NCBI GenBank assembly: GCA_022841745.1
Contig: JALHQW010000011.1
Location: forward strand, 1-64,000
From: Saprospiraceae bacterium
GTDB lineage: Bacteria; Bacteroidota; Bacteroidia; Chitinophagales; Saprospiraceae
Direction: 5' to 3'
DNA length: 64,000 nucleotides
Position numbers and translations under genes: made by a program. Each line of letters begins with the position of its first letter. The stretch's first letter is position 1. Below, one piece after another: positions 52,375 to 61,334 of the stretch. Below the pieces are notes generated by a model. That model was not told the DNA's origin, did not search any database, and saw only the letters and a list, made by a program, of their open reading frames with translations.

Positions 52375-52409
52375 GCATGACTGGTTGGCTTTGAGCCAAT
52401 CAGTCATGC
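52375..52409. terminator. Perfect hairpin between convergent genes
   Basis: GCATGACTGGTTGGCT and AGCCAATCAGTCATGC pair at 15 of 16 positions around TTG, placed between the stop at 52360 and the convergent stop at 52417. It could terminate transcription from both sides. Confidence 0.7.
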
Positions 52410-52416
52410 TTCCCAT

Positions 52417-53268
52417 TTAAATTTCAAGCACTTCCTTTGCCCTTTCAGTGATAAACTGATTCGTTTTGTTTACCTCCCCAACCGAGGCTACCATGTTGTG
52501 TGCCTGTCTCTCCAAATGCCAATTGCCATCTTCGTGTTGTTTGTTTCTTAGTAATTGCAAGGCGGGAGTTAACTGTTCGGAGCTTATTCCTTCTCTTTTT
52601 AAAAGCCACAATATTTCCAAGAAATCACTCTTGTACATATTGGGGAAGGTCAGTAAATCCATTTTTTGAATCATTATCCTGTCTGGTTTGTGTGAGCTGA
52701 AGCAGACTTTATGCAGCAGCACAAATTGGATGCACCTGTTTAATAAATCCGTGGTATTAGGGTCTCTGTATTCCTGCGGAATAAAGGAAATCCCTTTTAG
52801 CAGTTTAACGACGCCCCAATAGCAGGTATGCTTGCCATAGCAGCTTTTATTGGTGCAAAATTCGTTTGGTTCCACTTCATATTTGCCATCATCAAAACGC
52901 TGGTATTTATAAAAAAACGCCAGCGCTTGTTGGCTTTTTTCGCTTGGTTTTCCATTAAAATAACAATCCAAATAAATCATATTGCCATTTAAGCAAGGAA
53001 TGGGGAAATGATCTTCCTTTAAGGTGTATATGCCGAATTTTGGGTCAAAAAATTGGCGCTGCAATTCCTGTAACGGCTTTTTAACCCGTTCCTCATTGGG
53101 GTCTATGCCAAGGTCGGCAAGGAGGATTAAAGTCCAAAGTGTGGCCCTGAAAGTAGGGACATAATGCAGGTAATCCGGGTAGTATTTGTCGGATGCGGGC
53201 AGCATTTTCCAAAATCCGTTTTCATCCTGCGCTTCGAAGATTTTGCTGATGATGGCTTGCCTGTTCAT
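52417..53268 (-). CDS. Prenyltransferase/alpha-alpha-toroid-like protein
   Basis: 283 residues from the Met at 53268. Repeated helical units with phrases such as EAQDENGFWKMLP, PTFRATLWTLILLADLGID, KSCYGKHTCYWGVVKLLKGI and NKQHEDGNWHLERQ recall the QW-type repeats of prenyltransferase and squalene-cyclase-like toroids. No DXDD or QXXDXSW catalytic motif is evident, and there is no signal peptide. Similar proteins are found widely without known function. It lies next to, but 90 bases beyond, the TOPRIM-like gene in the same direction, so it may or may not belong to that operon. Confidence 0.6.
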   Translation of the reverse strand: MNRQAIISKIFEAQDENGFWKMLPASDKYYPDYLHYVPTFRATLWTLILLADLGIDPNEERVKKPLQELQRQFFDPKFGIYTLKEDHFPIPCLNGNMIYLDCYFNGKPSEKSQQALAFFYKYQRFDDGKYEVEPNEFCTNKSCYGKHTCYWGVVKLLKGISFIPQEYRDPNTTDLLNRCIQFVLLHKVCFSSHKPDRIMIQKMDLLTFPNMYKSDFLEILWLLKREGISSEQLTPALQLLRNKQHEDGNWHLERQAHNMVASVGEVNKTNQFITERAKEVLEI

Positions 53269-53355
53269 TGCATGTAGTTGAAAGCCAAATCTACGAGATA
53301 AACGGCTCACTTACTACTTATAAATACTTGATTTTCATCATCGCAGTAAGCAGGC

Positions 53356-54018
53356 TCATGCAGGTGGTGCGGACTGTGAGTTTATAATTTTTAAGCGTTC
53401 CACGAAGATGTTGAGGCTTGGGTTGAGGTGATGAATTTTATGGATGCTTTTCCTGAAATGCTTTGAAATCTGTCTGTAATAACCGAGGTCTTTGCTTTTA
53501 AGGTAAAGCCCGTTTTCCTTCTGTGGCAAAACCTCGTTCAAAGCATCAATACAGCCCGTAATTTTCCCAGCCTTTTTATGCTGCGTTTGGAAATAAATGG
53601 GCAAAAACCAGCATTCTACTTGATGGACTGAGATTGTGAAGATGATTTGTTCGCCATGTTGTTGCCAAAACGCTTCGTCGCCATCAATCAATTTGATGAG
53701 CAATTGGGAAACCCGTTCTATAATCTCAACCACTTCCAAACTGGAGGGCAAATCCACCTTGTATTTCGCAGGCAATTGTTCCCTGATTAACACGTCCGTA
53801 TCAAGCTGAACAACAATAAAATCGTTGAAATCAAGCGATGGCTTAAAATCGTCCGAACAGCAATAATCCAATACCCGCACCCAATTGGCCGGGTCGCCCT
53901 CAGCTTTTGGCTGCAGCGGATTGATGGGCAAATCTGGGTCATTGAAAACGCCCCAAAGGATGTTTTTGATGACAATTTGGTCAGTAGGCCCTTCCGTGAT
54001 GAGTCCGAATGTAGGCAT
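53356..54018 (-). CDS. TOPRIM-like partner protein (DUF4276-like) of the SMC-type ATPase
   Basis: 220 residues, cytoplasmic. The start MPTFGLITEGPTDQIVIKNI has the acidic Glu9 of a TOPRIM fold, and DFIVVQLDTDVLIRE supplies the Asp-x-Asp pair (73, 75). Later, SVHQVECWFLPIYF resembles the E-WFL segment of DUF4276-like proteins. TOPRIM nucleases coupled to an ATPase are found in OLD, Gabija and PARIS-type defence systems. It begins six bases after the stop of the ATPase gene, so the two form one operon. Nuclease activity is inferred from the acidic motifs only. Confidence 0.7.
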   Translation of the reverse strand: MPTFGLITEGPTDQIVIKNILWGVFNDPDLPINPLQPKAEGDPANWVRVLDYCCSDDFKPSLDFNDFIVVQLDTDVLIREQLPAKYKVDLPSSLEVVEIIERVSQLLIKLIDGDEAFWQQHGEQIIFTISVHQVECWFLPIYFQTQHKKAGKITGCIDALNEVLPQKENGLYLKSKDLGYYRQISKHFRKSIHKIHHLNPSLNIFVERLKIINSQSAPPA

Positions 54019-54023
54019 GGTGT

Positions 54024-55301
54024 CTAAAAATTGTCTGGTATGCCGCCGATGTATCCCCTGATAAACGCCTCCGACAAGCGCACCTGCTCCACACCGTTCA
54101 CAGGCTTGCGGGGTGGAACCCGCCGCACCTTCGTATGCCCATCTGCATTTCGATAGACCACGAACAGCCGCTGGTCGTCGTCCTCCAAGTCCAAGCCGTC
54201 GAGGATGACGGGGTTGTGGGTGGTCAGCAGTGCTTGCTTGTTGTGCTTTTTGGCCAATTGCGCCAGCACCTTGATGAGTTCGCTGCCGAGCTTGGGGTTC
54301 AGCGAATTGTCAATATTGTCAATGGCGAAGAAATGCGGCGTCAAATCGCTAACGAACAGCGTAAGGTAGAACAGCAGGTACAAAAAGCCCTCGTTGGCGC
54401 TGCGTTGGTCGAAGTATTGGAGACCTTCTGCCAAATATCGGTCTTTGATTTTGATGCGGCGTTCGGTGAATTGTAAATCCTTGGGGATTTCTACACTTTC
54501 AAACCAATCTATTAGCTCTAAATATTTGAGTATTTCATCGAACTGTTCGGAATATTCCTTTTCAATAATAGTGAATAGTTTAAACAAGCCTTCGCCTTTG
54601 ATGCCGAGGGGTTTGATGGCGGCTTCTTCTTCGAAGCGGCGGAGGAAGTGGTTTTCGGGGGCGTAGATGAGGAAGTTTAATATTTTTCCAGCAGTTGAAA
54701 TTTTTCTACTAATTGAGTCAATGTACTCATTCCCAAATTTTTCATTTTGATGTAGCAAGCTTTTTTCAAACTCCATTAATTGTTCATCTACTTTACTCAA
54801 TATACTATCTATTTCGACTCTTTTGCCGTCGTTGTGTTCTAGCTTAAGTCTTTCAATTTCTAATTTTAGTCCTTCAACTTCCTTCAAGTTAGACTTTAAA
54901 GTGATTGTAGAATTTTCAAGGTCTTCTCGAAGTTTATTAGCTGTGTCAAGATTTCCTTTTAATCCTCCTTTTGTTATCCATTTAAATAGGTTCTCATCTT
55001 GTGTTGACAATTCGAGATTCCATATGGAATCAGCAATGCTAAAGTTAATACTCACGTTTTTATTAATCCACTTTGGATCAAATCCAGATTTTACCAGCTT
55101 TGGTTCAGTAACTCTAAGGCCCCTATTGTACAAAAACTCATCATCCAACTTATCCTCCATCGCCGCACTTCCCATCGCAATCGCCTCCAAGATATTCGAC
55201 TTACCGCTGCCGTTCGCCCCGATGAAAATATTGAGCCGCCCAAGTTCCAGGTCGAGCGACTGGATGGACTTGAAATTCTCGATATGGATGTTTGTAATCA
55301 T
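54024..55301 (-). CDS. SMC/OLD-type AAA family ATPase
   Basis: 425 residues. FIGANGSGKSNILEAI at about 31-46 is the Walker A P-loop of AAA_15/21-type ATPases. A coiled-coil-like insertion (about 130-200, NLKEVEGLKLEIERLKLEHN) follows. QRSANEGFLYLLFYLTLF is a signature-like helix. The Walker B strand is HFFAIDNIDNSLNPK, with Asn/Ile-Asp where most family members have the catalytic Asp-Glu, and TTHNPVILDGLDL is the H-loop. The operon with a TOPRIM-like gene downstream and the neighbouring toxin-antitoxin pair suggest an anti-phage or plasmid-exclusion function of the OLD/PARIS kind. This is inferred from architecture. Confidence 0.8.
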   Translation of the reverse strand: MITNIHIENFKSIQSLDLELGRLNIFIGANGSGKSNILEAIAMGSAAMEDKLDDEFLYNRGLRVTEPKLVKSGFDPKWINKNVSINFSIADSIWNLELSTQDENLFKWITKGGLKGNLDTANKLREDLENSTITLKSNLKEVEGLKLEIERLKLEHNDGKRVEIDSILSKVDEQLMEFEKSLLHQNEKFGNEYIDSISRKISTAGKILNFLIYAPENHFLRRFEEEAAIKPLGIKGEGLFKLFTIIEKEYSEQFDEILKYLELIDWFESVEIPKDLQFTERRIKIKDRYLAEGLQYFDQRSANEGFLYLLFYLTLFVSDLTPHFFAIDNIDNSLNPKLGSELIKVLAQLAKKHNKQALLTTHNPVILDGLDLEDDDQRLFVVYRNADGHTKVRRVPPRKPVNGVEQVRLSEAFIRGYIGGIPDNF

Positions 55302-55450
55302 TCAATTATTGCTAAAATGCGGAATTGCAACGCAAAAGTAACAATCTCGGTGCTTTCTACGCCCTCAAATCTCATTGGGCACCCAAACGGAAAATGCCTT
55401 TTCCAATTCCTGTGGAATCACTACCTTTGTTCAAACCAAAATCGCTTAAC

Positions 55451-55714
55451 ATGGATATTCGTGCAGATAAACTCTGGCTCATTGAGCAGATAACAAAAAT
55501 CACGGACGAGCGGCTGCTGCAAACGCTGAAAAGCCTGATGGAGTTTGCCACTCAGCAGCCTAAGGAAGTAGGCGAGGCTGACTTCTGGGACGAGCTTTCT
55601 GAAGCGCAAAAACGCCGTATTGAGTTGTCCATCAAGCAGTTGGATGAAGGCGAGGGTATTCCGCACGAGGCGGCCATGACAGAGTTTCGGGCTAAACTTC
55701 GCAAAGCGAAATGA
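55451..55714 (+). CDS. Antitoxin of a RelE/ParE-type module
   Basis: 87 residues from the ATG at 55451; longer in-frame starts lack family features. N-terminal helices (DKLWLIEQITKITDERLLQT) are followed by an acidic segment and LSEAQKRRIELSIKQLDEGE, GIPHEAAMTEFRAKLR, a layout common to antitoxins of the addiction-module CopG/RelB-like type in Bacteroidota. It overlaps the toxin gene by four bases (ATGA), which supports tight co-translation. It would bind and neutralise the toxin and repress the operon. Confidence 0.8.
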   Translation: MDIRADKLWLIEQITKITDERLLQTLKSLMEFATQQPKEVGEADFWDELSEAQKRRIELSIKQLDEGEGIPHEAAMTEFRAKLRKAK

Positions 55715-56007
55715 GCCACCCTATCAAATGGTCGCCTGCTACCAAGGACGAGTTTGCAGAACTTCTGAACTATGTCGAAACTTCGTTCGGCTTGGATGCG
55801 GCCCTCAAGCTGCTCGATACCACGGAAAAGGTGTTGGATGGTATCTCCGAGCATCCCATGCTGTACCCTGTTTCCAAAAAGTCACCTTCCATTTGCAAAG
55901 CTGTTATCACAAAACAGACTTCCCTTTTGTATAGGATTACTGCAAACGAGATACAATTGTTGCATTTTTGGGATAACCGGAGAAACCCAGATTTGCTAGA
56001 ATTTTGA
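55711..56007 (+). CDS. RelE/ParE family toxin
   Basis: 98 residues of the RelE/ParE fold: IKWSPATKDEFAELLNYVET, ALKLLDTTEKVLDGISEHP, MLYPVSKKSPSICKAVITKQ and LLYRITANEIQLLHFWDNRR. The last segment (strand with WD-RR-P) is typical of ParE/RelE proteins from Bacteroidota. Members either cut mRNA on the ribosome or poison gyrase; which one applies cannot be told. It is intact and preceded by its antitoxin, next to the ATPase/TOPRIM pair on the other strand. Confidence 0.85.
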   Translation: MSHPIKWSPATKDEFAELLNYVETSFGLDAALKLLDTTEKVLDGISEHPMLYPVSKKSPSICKAVITKQTSLLYRITANEIQLLHFWDNRRNPDLLEF

Positions 56008-56061
56008 AATAAAATTCAACCAATTCATTAGAAATTAAACAGGGTTCTGCCCCTGCTCGAA

Positions 56062-56092
56062 GATTTCCGAAATCTTGAAGATTTCGGAAATC
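56062..56092. terminator. Palindrome downstream of the toxin gene
   Basis: GATTTCCGAAATCTT and AAGATTTCGGAAATC type arms make a 31-base near-perfect palindrome about 55 bases after the toxin stop. The same GATTTCGAAAT motif family is seen around 4232 and 46349 in other gaps. Confidence 0.5.
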
Positions 56093-56175
56093 TGGCCCCT
56101 GCTTCCTCCAACTATTCCCCCACCTCCGTGTACCTTCGTGTCCTCCAAAACGCCGTGTTAAAAAAACATTGCACC

Positions 56176-57918
56176 ATGAAAAAACTCCCCTTCCTCCTCC
56201 TGTTCCTCGCAACAAGCTTCACAGTCATTGCCCAGCAACGCACCTACTGCAACCCCACCAACCTCGACTACGGCTACACCCCCTACGAGAGCTTCAGCGC
56301 TTGGGGCCGCCACCGGGCCACCGCCGACCCCGTCATCGTCAACTACAAGGGCGATTTCTACCTGTTCAGCACCAACCAGCACGGCTACTGGCACAGCCCC
56401 GACCTGCTCAACTGGACCTTCCACGAGCGGCGGTTCCTGCGGCCCTGGAACGACACCAAGGACGACCTCTGCGCCCCTGGCGTGGGCATCATCGGCGACA
56501 CGATGGTGATCTTTGGCAGTACCTACACTTCCGACTTCTCGCTATGGGGCAGCACCGACCCCAAGGGCAACAAGTGGTTCGTGCTGGTGGACAGCTTCGA
56601 AATCGGCGGCTGGGACCCCGCTTTTTTCACCGACGACGATGGGCGTTTTTACATGTACAATGGCAGCAGCAATACCTTCCCCATGTACGGCGTGGAACTC
56701 GACCGCAAGACCTTCAAACCCAAGGGAACCCGCACGCCCATGTACCTGCTGGAGCAGTGGCGCTACGGCTGGCACCGCTTCGGCGAACACATGGACAACA
56801 CCTTCCTCGACCCCTTCGCCGAGGGTGCCTGGATGACGAAGCACAACGGCAATTACTATTTCCAATATGGCGCACCCGGCACCGAGTTCAGCGGCTACAG
56901 CGACGGCGTCGTGGTCGGCTCGACGCCGCTATTCCAGTTCCAGCCCGCCGTGCCGCAGAGCGACCCGATAAGCAGCAAGATGGGCGGCTTCAACCGGGGT
57001 GCTGGCCACGGCGCCACTTTCCAAGATAACCAAGGCCGCTACTGGCATGTGAGCACCACGGTGGTCTGCGTGAAAAACACCTGGGAGCGCCGCATCGGGA
57101 TCTGGCCCGCTGGCTTCGACGGGGACGATATGATGTGGTGCAATACCGACTTCGGCGATTATCCGATGTATTTGCCCAACACCCGCACCGATGGCAAGCT
57201 GCGCCCCGATTGGTGGCTGCTGAACTATAAAAAGCCCGTGACCGTCAGCAGCACCCATGGCAGCTATTATGCGAATAATGCCGTGGATGAGAGCATCAAA
57301 ACTTATTGGAGCGCAAAAACTGCCGATAAGGGCGAATGGCTCATTACCGACCTTGGCCCCCCGGGCTGCACGGTTCATGCCATCCAAATCAACTACGCTG
57401 ACCAAGACGCCGAGTTCTTGAGGAAGCAAACGGATATTTACCACCAATATGAATTATACCATTCCACCGATGGCAAGAAATGGGAATTATTGGTGGATAA
57501 AAGCAAGAACAAAACCGACGTGCCGCATGATTATATCGAACTGAATAAACCGATTAATACCCGCTTTATTAAACTCGTGAACATCCACATGCCCACGGGC
57601 AAGTTTGCCATCAGCGGCCTGCGCATTTTCGGTAACGGCAACGGCGAAAAACCCAGCAAGGTCAAGGATTTGATTGTGCTGCGCACCGAAAAAGACAAGC
57701 GCAGCGCCTATATTAAATGGTCGCCCGTGGACAATGCTTTTGCCTATAACCTTTCCTATGGCACTGCCCCGGATAAACTCTATAATTCCATCCTGATTTA
57801 TGATTTAAACGAATATTGGTTCAAGGCGATGGATTTAAAGAAGACGTATTATTTTGCGATAGAAGCGGTGAATGAGAATGGGGTGAGCGAGCGAACGGTG
57901 ACAGGGAAGGTCGAGTGA
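56176..57918 (+). CDS. Glycoside hydrolase family 43-like protein with discoidin/CBM domain
   Basis: 580 residues from the ATG at 56176, which gives signal peptide MKKLPFLLLFLATSFTVIAQ. The N-terminal five-bladed GH43-like domain (about 25-360) shows TADPVIVNYKGDFYLFS with the candidate base Asp, GGWDPAFFTDDDGRFYMYNG with a second Asp, and FAEGAWMTKHNGNYYFQY with the candidate acid Glu. A F5/8-type carbohydrate-binding region follows (about 375-490, AVDESIKTYWSAKTADKGEW), then a fibronectin III-like domain (AYIKWSPVDNAFAYNLSYG). It probably releases arabinose or xylose from plant or algal polysaccharide outside the cytoplasm. A minus-strand glycan-related gene follows. Confidence 0.85.
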   Translation: MKKLPFLLLFLATSFTVIAQQRTYCNPTNLDYGYTPYESFSAWGRHRATADPVIVNYKGDFYLFSTNQHGYWHSPDLLNWTFHERRFLRPWNDTKDDLCAPGVGIIGDTMVIFGSTYTSDFSLWGSTDPKGNKWFVLVDSFEIGGWDPAFFTDDDGRFYMYNGSSNTFPMYGVELDRKTFKPKGTRTPMYLLEQWRYGWHRFGEHMDNTFLDPFAEGAWMTKHNGNYYFQYGAPGTEFSGYSDGVVVGSTPLFQFQPAVPQSDPISSKMGGFNRGAGHGATFQDNQGRYWHVSTTVVCVKNTWERRIGIWPAGFDGDDMMWCNTDFGDYPMYLPNTRTDGKLRPDWWLLNYKKPVTVSSTHGSYYANNAVDESIKTYWSAKTADKGEWLITDLGPPGCTVHAIQINYADQDAEFLRKQTDIYHQYELYHSTDGKKWELLVDKSKNKTDVPHDYIELNKPINTRFIKLVNIHMPTGKFAISGLRIFGNGNGEKPSKVKDLIVLRTEKDKRSAYIKWSPVDNAFAYNLSYGTAPDKLYNSILIYDLNEYWFKAMDLKKTYYFAIEAVNENGVSERTVTGKVE

Positions 57919-57926
57919 TCACGAAG

Positions 57927-58700
57927 CTATTTATGTACCATTATTTCATCCAAAAAAATCCAACCCGCCCCCCCCTTGCCTGGATGCCAATCGGGGATAG
58001 CGGGCAAGCCCTTCACTTTAATGGTCAATGCCTTGTGCTTGCCTGGCGGCAATAAACTGGAGCTAAAGCAATGTCCCGACGGTAGCTGCTTGTCCGGTTC
58101 GTGCGTAAAAACCGTTGCCAAAAGTCGGCCGCTCTCGTTGTAAACCTCCACCTTAACAGGGTTAAAAATCCAAGCGCCTTGGTGCCGCAGGTAGCCGATG
58201 GCAAATTTTTTAATCCTTTTTTTCTTCGCAAAAAACAGCTTTATCTCCACCTCCTTTTCATCGAAGCCCAGCCAGTTTTCATGGAAATTATCGTCGCCCA
58301 AGACGCCGTCGCTGAGGGCCTTCCAGCCATTGGCAACGTATTTTTTGGGTGCTGGCACAATGGCCATGCTATCAATTCGAACATTGCCTGGCTGTACTAA
58401 ATTCACAAAACTGATATCCGACGGCTCATAGCCCGGCATGAATGACCGGGCCAGAATAAACTTCAAATTCTCGGTCTTTATTGGCTTGGTATAAACAGGC
58501 GACTGCTCCGTTGGCTCGCTGCCATCAATGGTGTAGCGGATTACGGCACCCGCCATGCGGAAATCAAAAGCAACGGTTTGGCCCTGCCCTCCAAAGCGCC
58601 AATTGCTGGCCGTCTGTGGTGGTGCCAGTTGGAGGGGTTTCTGGGCCATTATTTGGCCGAAGGCCAGCAAAAGGAAAATGAAGGTGATGGTGCGGGTCAT
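57927..58700 (-). CDS. Secreted protein with chitobiase C-terminal-like domain
   Basis: 257 residues with a signal peptide (ITFIFLLLAFGQIMAQ). Residues about 30-110 match the chitobiase/beta-hexosaminidase C-terminal module: AGAVIRYTIDGSEPTEQSPV, YTKPIKTE, ARSFMPGYEPSDI. The rest (about 125-257) looks like an F5/8-type beta-sandwich (LSDGVLGDDNFHENWLGFDE, KFAIGYLRHQGAWIFNPVKV). No catalytic domain is present, so it is a lone carbohydrate-binding partner or the tail of a former hexosaminidase. Its stop lies nine bases from the convergent GH43-like gene. Confidence 0.75.
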   Translation of the reverse strand: MTRTITFIFLLLAFGQIMAQKPLQLAPPQTASNWRFGGQGQTVAFDFRMAGAVIRYTIDGSEPTEQSPVYTKPIKTENLKFILARSFMPGYEPSDISFVNLVQPGNVRIDSMAIVPAPKKYVANGWKALSDGVLGDDNFHENWLGFDEKEVEIKLFFAKKKRIKKFAIGYLRHQGAWIFNPVKVEVYNESGRLLATVFTHEPDKQLPSGHCFSSSLLPPGKHKALTIKVKGLPAIPDWHPGKGGAGWIFLDEIMVHK

Positions 58701-58798
58701 GCAGGTTTATTTGATGATAGACATTGGCATTTTTAATTGATGGCCGAACTATGCCGGCAACAGCGGGGTATCTCTAATTGTCGCTTTTGAGTCTCGGA

Positions 58799-58897
58799 CT
58801 AAGTCGCTTTTGTCATGGCCGTAGGCCACCTCTGCGTTATAAGTGATTGCACTTCGAGACGCAGAGGTGGCCTTCGTCCATGACAAAAGCGACTTAG
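58799..58897. repeat. Nested palindromic element of the TTTGTCAT family
   Basis: Arms 58799-58836 and 58860-58897 are complementary at 36 of 38 positions around a 23-base spacer. Each contains a smaller hairpin, TGGCCGTAGGCCA on the left. It shares the TTTGTCAT start and the CCG-AGG-type hairpin with the elements at 1023 and 20979. Confidence 0.85.
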
Positions 58898-58936
58898 AAG
58901 CACGACTTATTTTTATTAAAAAAAACATGAATTTGG

Positions 58937-59971
58937 TCACTTAACCAAGTTAAACTTATACGGATACGCCTGCCCCGAATTCCACTGGCAGACGTAGAGG
59001 TTTTCCTCGTCGTCCAGGAGCACATCGTGCGGGTGTTGGAACAGCTTGATGGTCTGGTAGAACGGCAGCAGCTTCCCGTCCGGGCTGTAGGCAGCCTCTG
59101 CCCCGCCCACTACTGACACGACCTTGTTCGCCCTGTTCAGGATGATGACGAAGCCCGTGCCCTCCGTGCCCATGTGCGGCGAGCGCAGCACGGCGGCATA
59201 GAGGTAGTCGCCCTTGATGACCGGCCTGCAAACACAGGCGCCCGGCAACTCGATTTTCTCCAGGTACTCGCCTTGTAGCGAGTACCGCTTGAAGCAGCAG
59301 CGGGTTCGGTCGGTGACGAGCAGGGTTGGCGTACCGCTGCCCCGGTTGTCCACGCAGATGCCGTGGGCGTTGTCGAGGTGGGCATCGCCCTCGCCTCGGC
59401 CACCGAAGCTGTTCTTTAAATGGCCATCAGCGCCATAGTGCAGCACGAACTGCTGGCCGTAGCCATCCGCCACGTAGAACTCGCCATTGGGCAGCGCCGC
59501 CGTCTCCGTGGGCACGAACTGTTTGGGGTCGGTGTACAACCCGGCGTCCATTGGCGCTTGCCATGATTGAATGCTGCGGCCCGTGAGGTCGGTCTTGAAC
59601 ACTTGGTTGAGTTCCGTATCGGTCACGAACAGCACTTGGTCGCTACCCTCCCCTGCCAGGCTGAGGCCGTGGCCGCCGGGGAAGGCATTGCCAGCGGCAC
59701 GGAGCACCTTGCCCGTTTTATCGAAAGCAATGAGGTTGTTGCGGGTCTCGTTGGTGAGCAGGAGGATATCGCCCTTGGCGGTCTGCACCATTTCATGGCA
59801 ATCCTTCACGGGCAGGCTGGCGGGCGTAGCCTTGGCCCATGCCCGGTCGAGGGTGTACTGGCGTTCGTTCTGGCCAAAGACGAGGTCGTTCCGCCCAGTG
59901 GTTCGCCAACCGCCGGTGAGGATGGAGAAGCCGGCCAATGCTGTTGTCTTGAGGAAAGGTCTGCGCTGCAT
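58937..59971 (-). CDS. Tat-exported NHL/6-bladed propeller protein
   Basis: 344 residues. The start at 59971 gives MQRRPFLKTTALAGFSILTG, a twin-arginine-type signal. The mature protein is a beta-propeller with NHL-like repeats: HLDNAHGICVDNRGSGTPTL, ADGHLKNSFGGRGEGDA, FQHPHDVLLDDEENLYVCQW. A Cys pair (TRCCFKRYS) and a Cys (ACVCRP) occur. The Tat signal suggests that the protein folds, perhaps with a cofactor, before export. It lies in the same direction as the SDR gene upstream (gap 79 bases). Function is unknown; the family includes peptidyl-amidase-like and metal-dependent propellers. Confidence 0.75.
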   Translation of the reverse strand: MQRRPFLKTTALAGFSILTGGWRTTGRNDLVFGQNERQYTLDRAWAKATPASLPVKDCHEMVQTAKGDILLLTNETRNNLIAFDKTGKVLRAAGNAFPGGHGLSLAGEGSDQVLFVTDTELNQVFKTDLTGRSIQSWQAPMDAGLYTDPKQFVPTETAALPNGEFYVADGYGQQFVLHYGADGHLKNSFGGRGEGDAHLDNAHGICVDNRGSGTPTLLVTDRTRCCFKRYSLQGEYLEKIELPGACVCRPVIKGDYLYAAVLRSPHMGTEGTGFVIILNRANKVVSVVGGAEAAYSPDGKLLPFYQTIKLFQHPHDVLLDDEENLYVCQWNSGQAYPYKFNLVK

Positions 59972-60049
59972 GGTATTGAATTTGGCGGGGAAGGTAGGGG
60001 TTTTGAGGGAAATGCTGGGTAGCTGACTTATTAAGTGCAAAAACCCTCT

Positions 60050-61102
60050 TTAACGGTTGCTCCCTAACCACTCAGCATCGGGTTGAAATTCATCACCCAG
60101 GCTTTTCTTAAGTTTTATTTTCCCAATATATGAAAACCACCGAATGGTATCTTGCAAGGTATCTTCCATGCTGTAAAGCTTGTAATCAAAATCTTTCAAA
60201 AGTTTAGCGTTGTCATAGATTGCATGCTTGTGACTGAGTTCTCGTGCAACAGCTTCTGTAAACAGGGGGTCCCATCCGGTTAATTTTGCTAACATCTCAA
60301 ACAACCTACCTGATGCAATATTTATAAACCGAGGAAAAGGGAAATGGGGCACCCATTTTCCTGTTAGAGCAGTGACCATTTTTCCAACATCCTTCATTCG
60401 CATCCCATCAGCGCTAAGAATATATCTTTCCCCGATTTTACCCTTTTCTATTGCCAGGGCATAAATTTCACCAGCATCTCGGGCATCAATAAATGAAAAC
60501 GTGCCTTTTACGGTCATTCCCCGCCCTCTGAGCATTTCAACTATTTGACGGTTGGTGGGGGTAACAGTGTAGTCGTATCTTCCTAAGATACCACTTGGAC
60601 AAAATACAAGGATGGGGATATGATATTTGTCCGAAAGCTCCCACGCCAACTCTTCGGCTTTTGTTTTTGCAATGTAATAGGGTACATTTTCGCTTTTATT
60701 CCAATCACTTTCCGTCAACAAAACTTTAGGGTCAACTGATGTGCCAACAGCAACGGTTGAACTGGTATAAATTATCTTTTCGATTCCTGTATTTGCCGCT
60801 GCCAAAAACAGGTTTCGGGTTCCTTCAATAGCCGGTTCCATTATTTCAGCTACTGTTTTAGCCCATAATTTATATACAGCCGCATGATGAATGATGATTT
60901 CACAGCCTTTTAGCGCTTCTTTAAGGGAATCAATATCCTGGACATCGCCATATTTATAGGTCAGCGGCAGTCCCTTCAGCCCATTTAGGTTAGATGTTTT
61001 TCTTACGAAAGCCGTTACCTTATGTCCCTTTTTCAGGAGCGCACGAATGGTGTTTACTCCCAAATGTCCATTGGCTCCTGTTACTAAGATGCTTTTGCTC
61101 AT
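60050..61102 (-). CDS. NAD-dependent epimerase/dehydratase (extended SDR)
   Basis: 350 residues, cytoplasmic. N-terminal GANGHLGVNTI is the GxxGxxG NAD(P)-binding motif of extended short-chain dehydrogenases. TSSTVAVG follows, with the active-site Ser/Thr, and YYIAKTKAE is the Tyr-xxx-Lys motif. LVFCPSGILGRYD and SFIDARDAGEIYALAIEKG fit sugar-nucleotide or dihydroflavonol-type reductases. The codon use is A/T-richer than that of the propeller gene beside it. The substrate is unknown; a nucleotide sugar would suit the glycan neighbourhood. Confidence 0.88.
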   Translation of the reverse strand: MSKSILVTGANGHLGVNTIRALLKKGHKVTAFVRKTSNLNGLKGLPLTYKYGDVQDIDSLKEALKGCEIIIHHAAVYKLWAKTVAEIMEPAIEGTRNLFLAAANTGIEKIIYTSSTVAVGTSVDPKVLLTESDWNKSENVPYYIAKTKAEELAWELSDKYHIPILVFCPSGILGRYDYTVTPTNRQIVEMLRGRGMTVKGTFSFIDARDAGEIYALAIEKGKIGERYILSADGMRMKDVGKMVTALTGKWVPHFPFPRFINIASGRLFEMLAKLTGWDPLFTEAVARELSHKHAIYDNAKLLKDFDYKLYSMEDTLQDTIRWFSYIGKIKLKKSLGDEFQPDAEWLGSNR

Positions 61103-61334
61103 TAGACTTATCCTTTAACGGGTGTGTCAAATAAATCTAGGTATTTTGGTTTGGAATTAGGCTTGAGTGGCCGCTAACATGCTAATATGCGAACCCCTCG
61201 CACATCCTCCACAAAGATAAAACCCACCTTTGACATTCAATGGATTGGCTAAAATTTTTAGCTTAAATACTGCAAAACAGTATCCACGGCTAGGGAAAAG
61301 GCTTATCCCCTGTGCAACAATCCCAACCTCCAAA

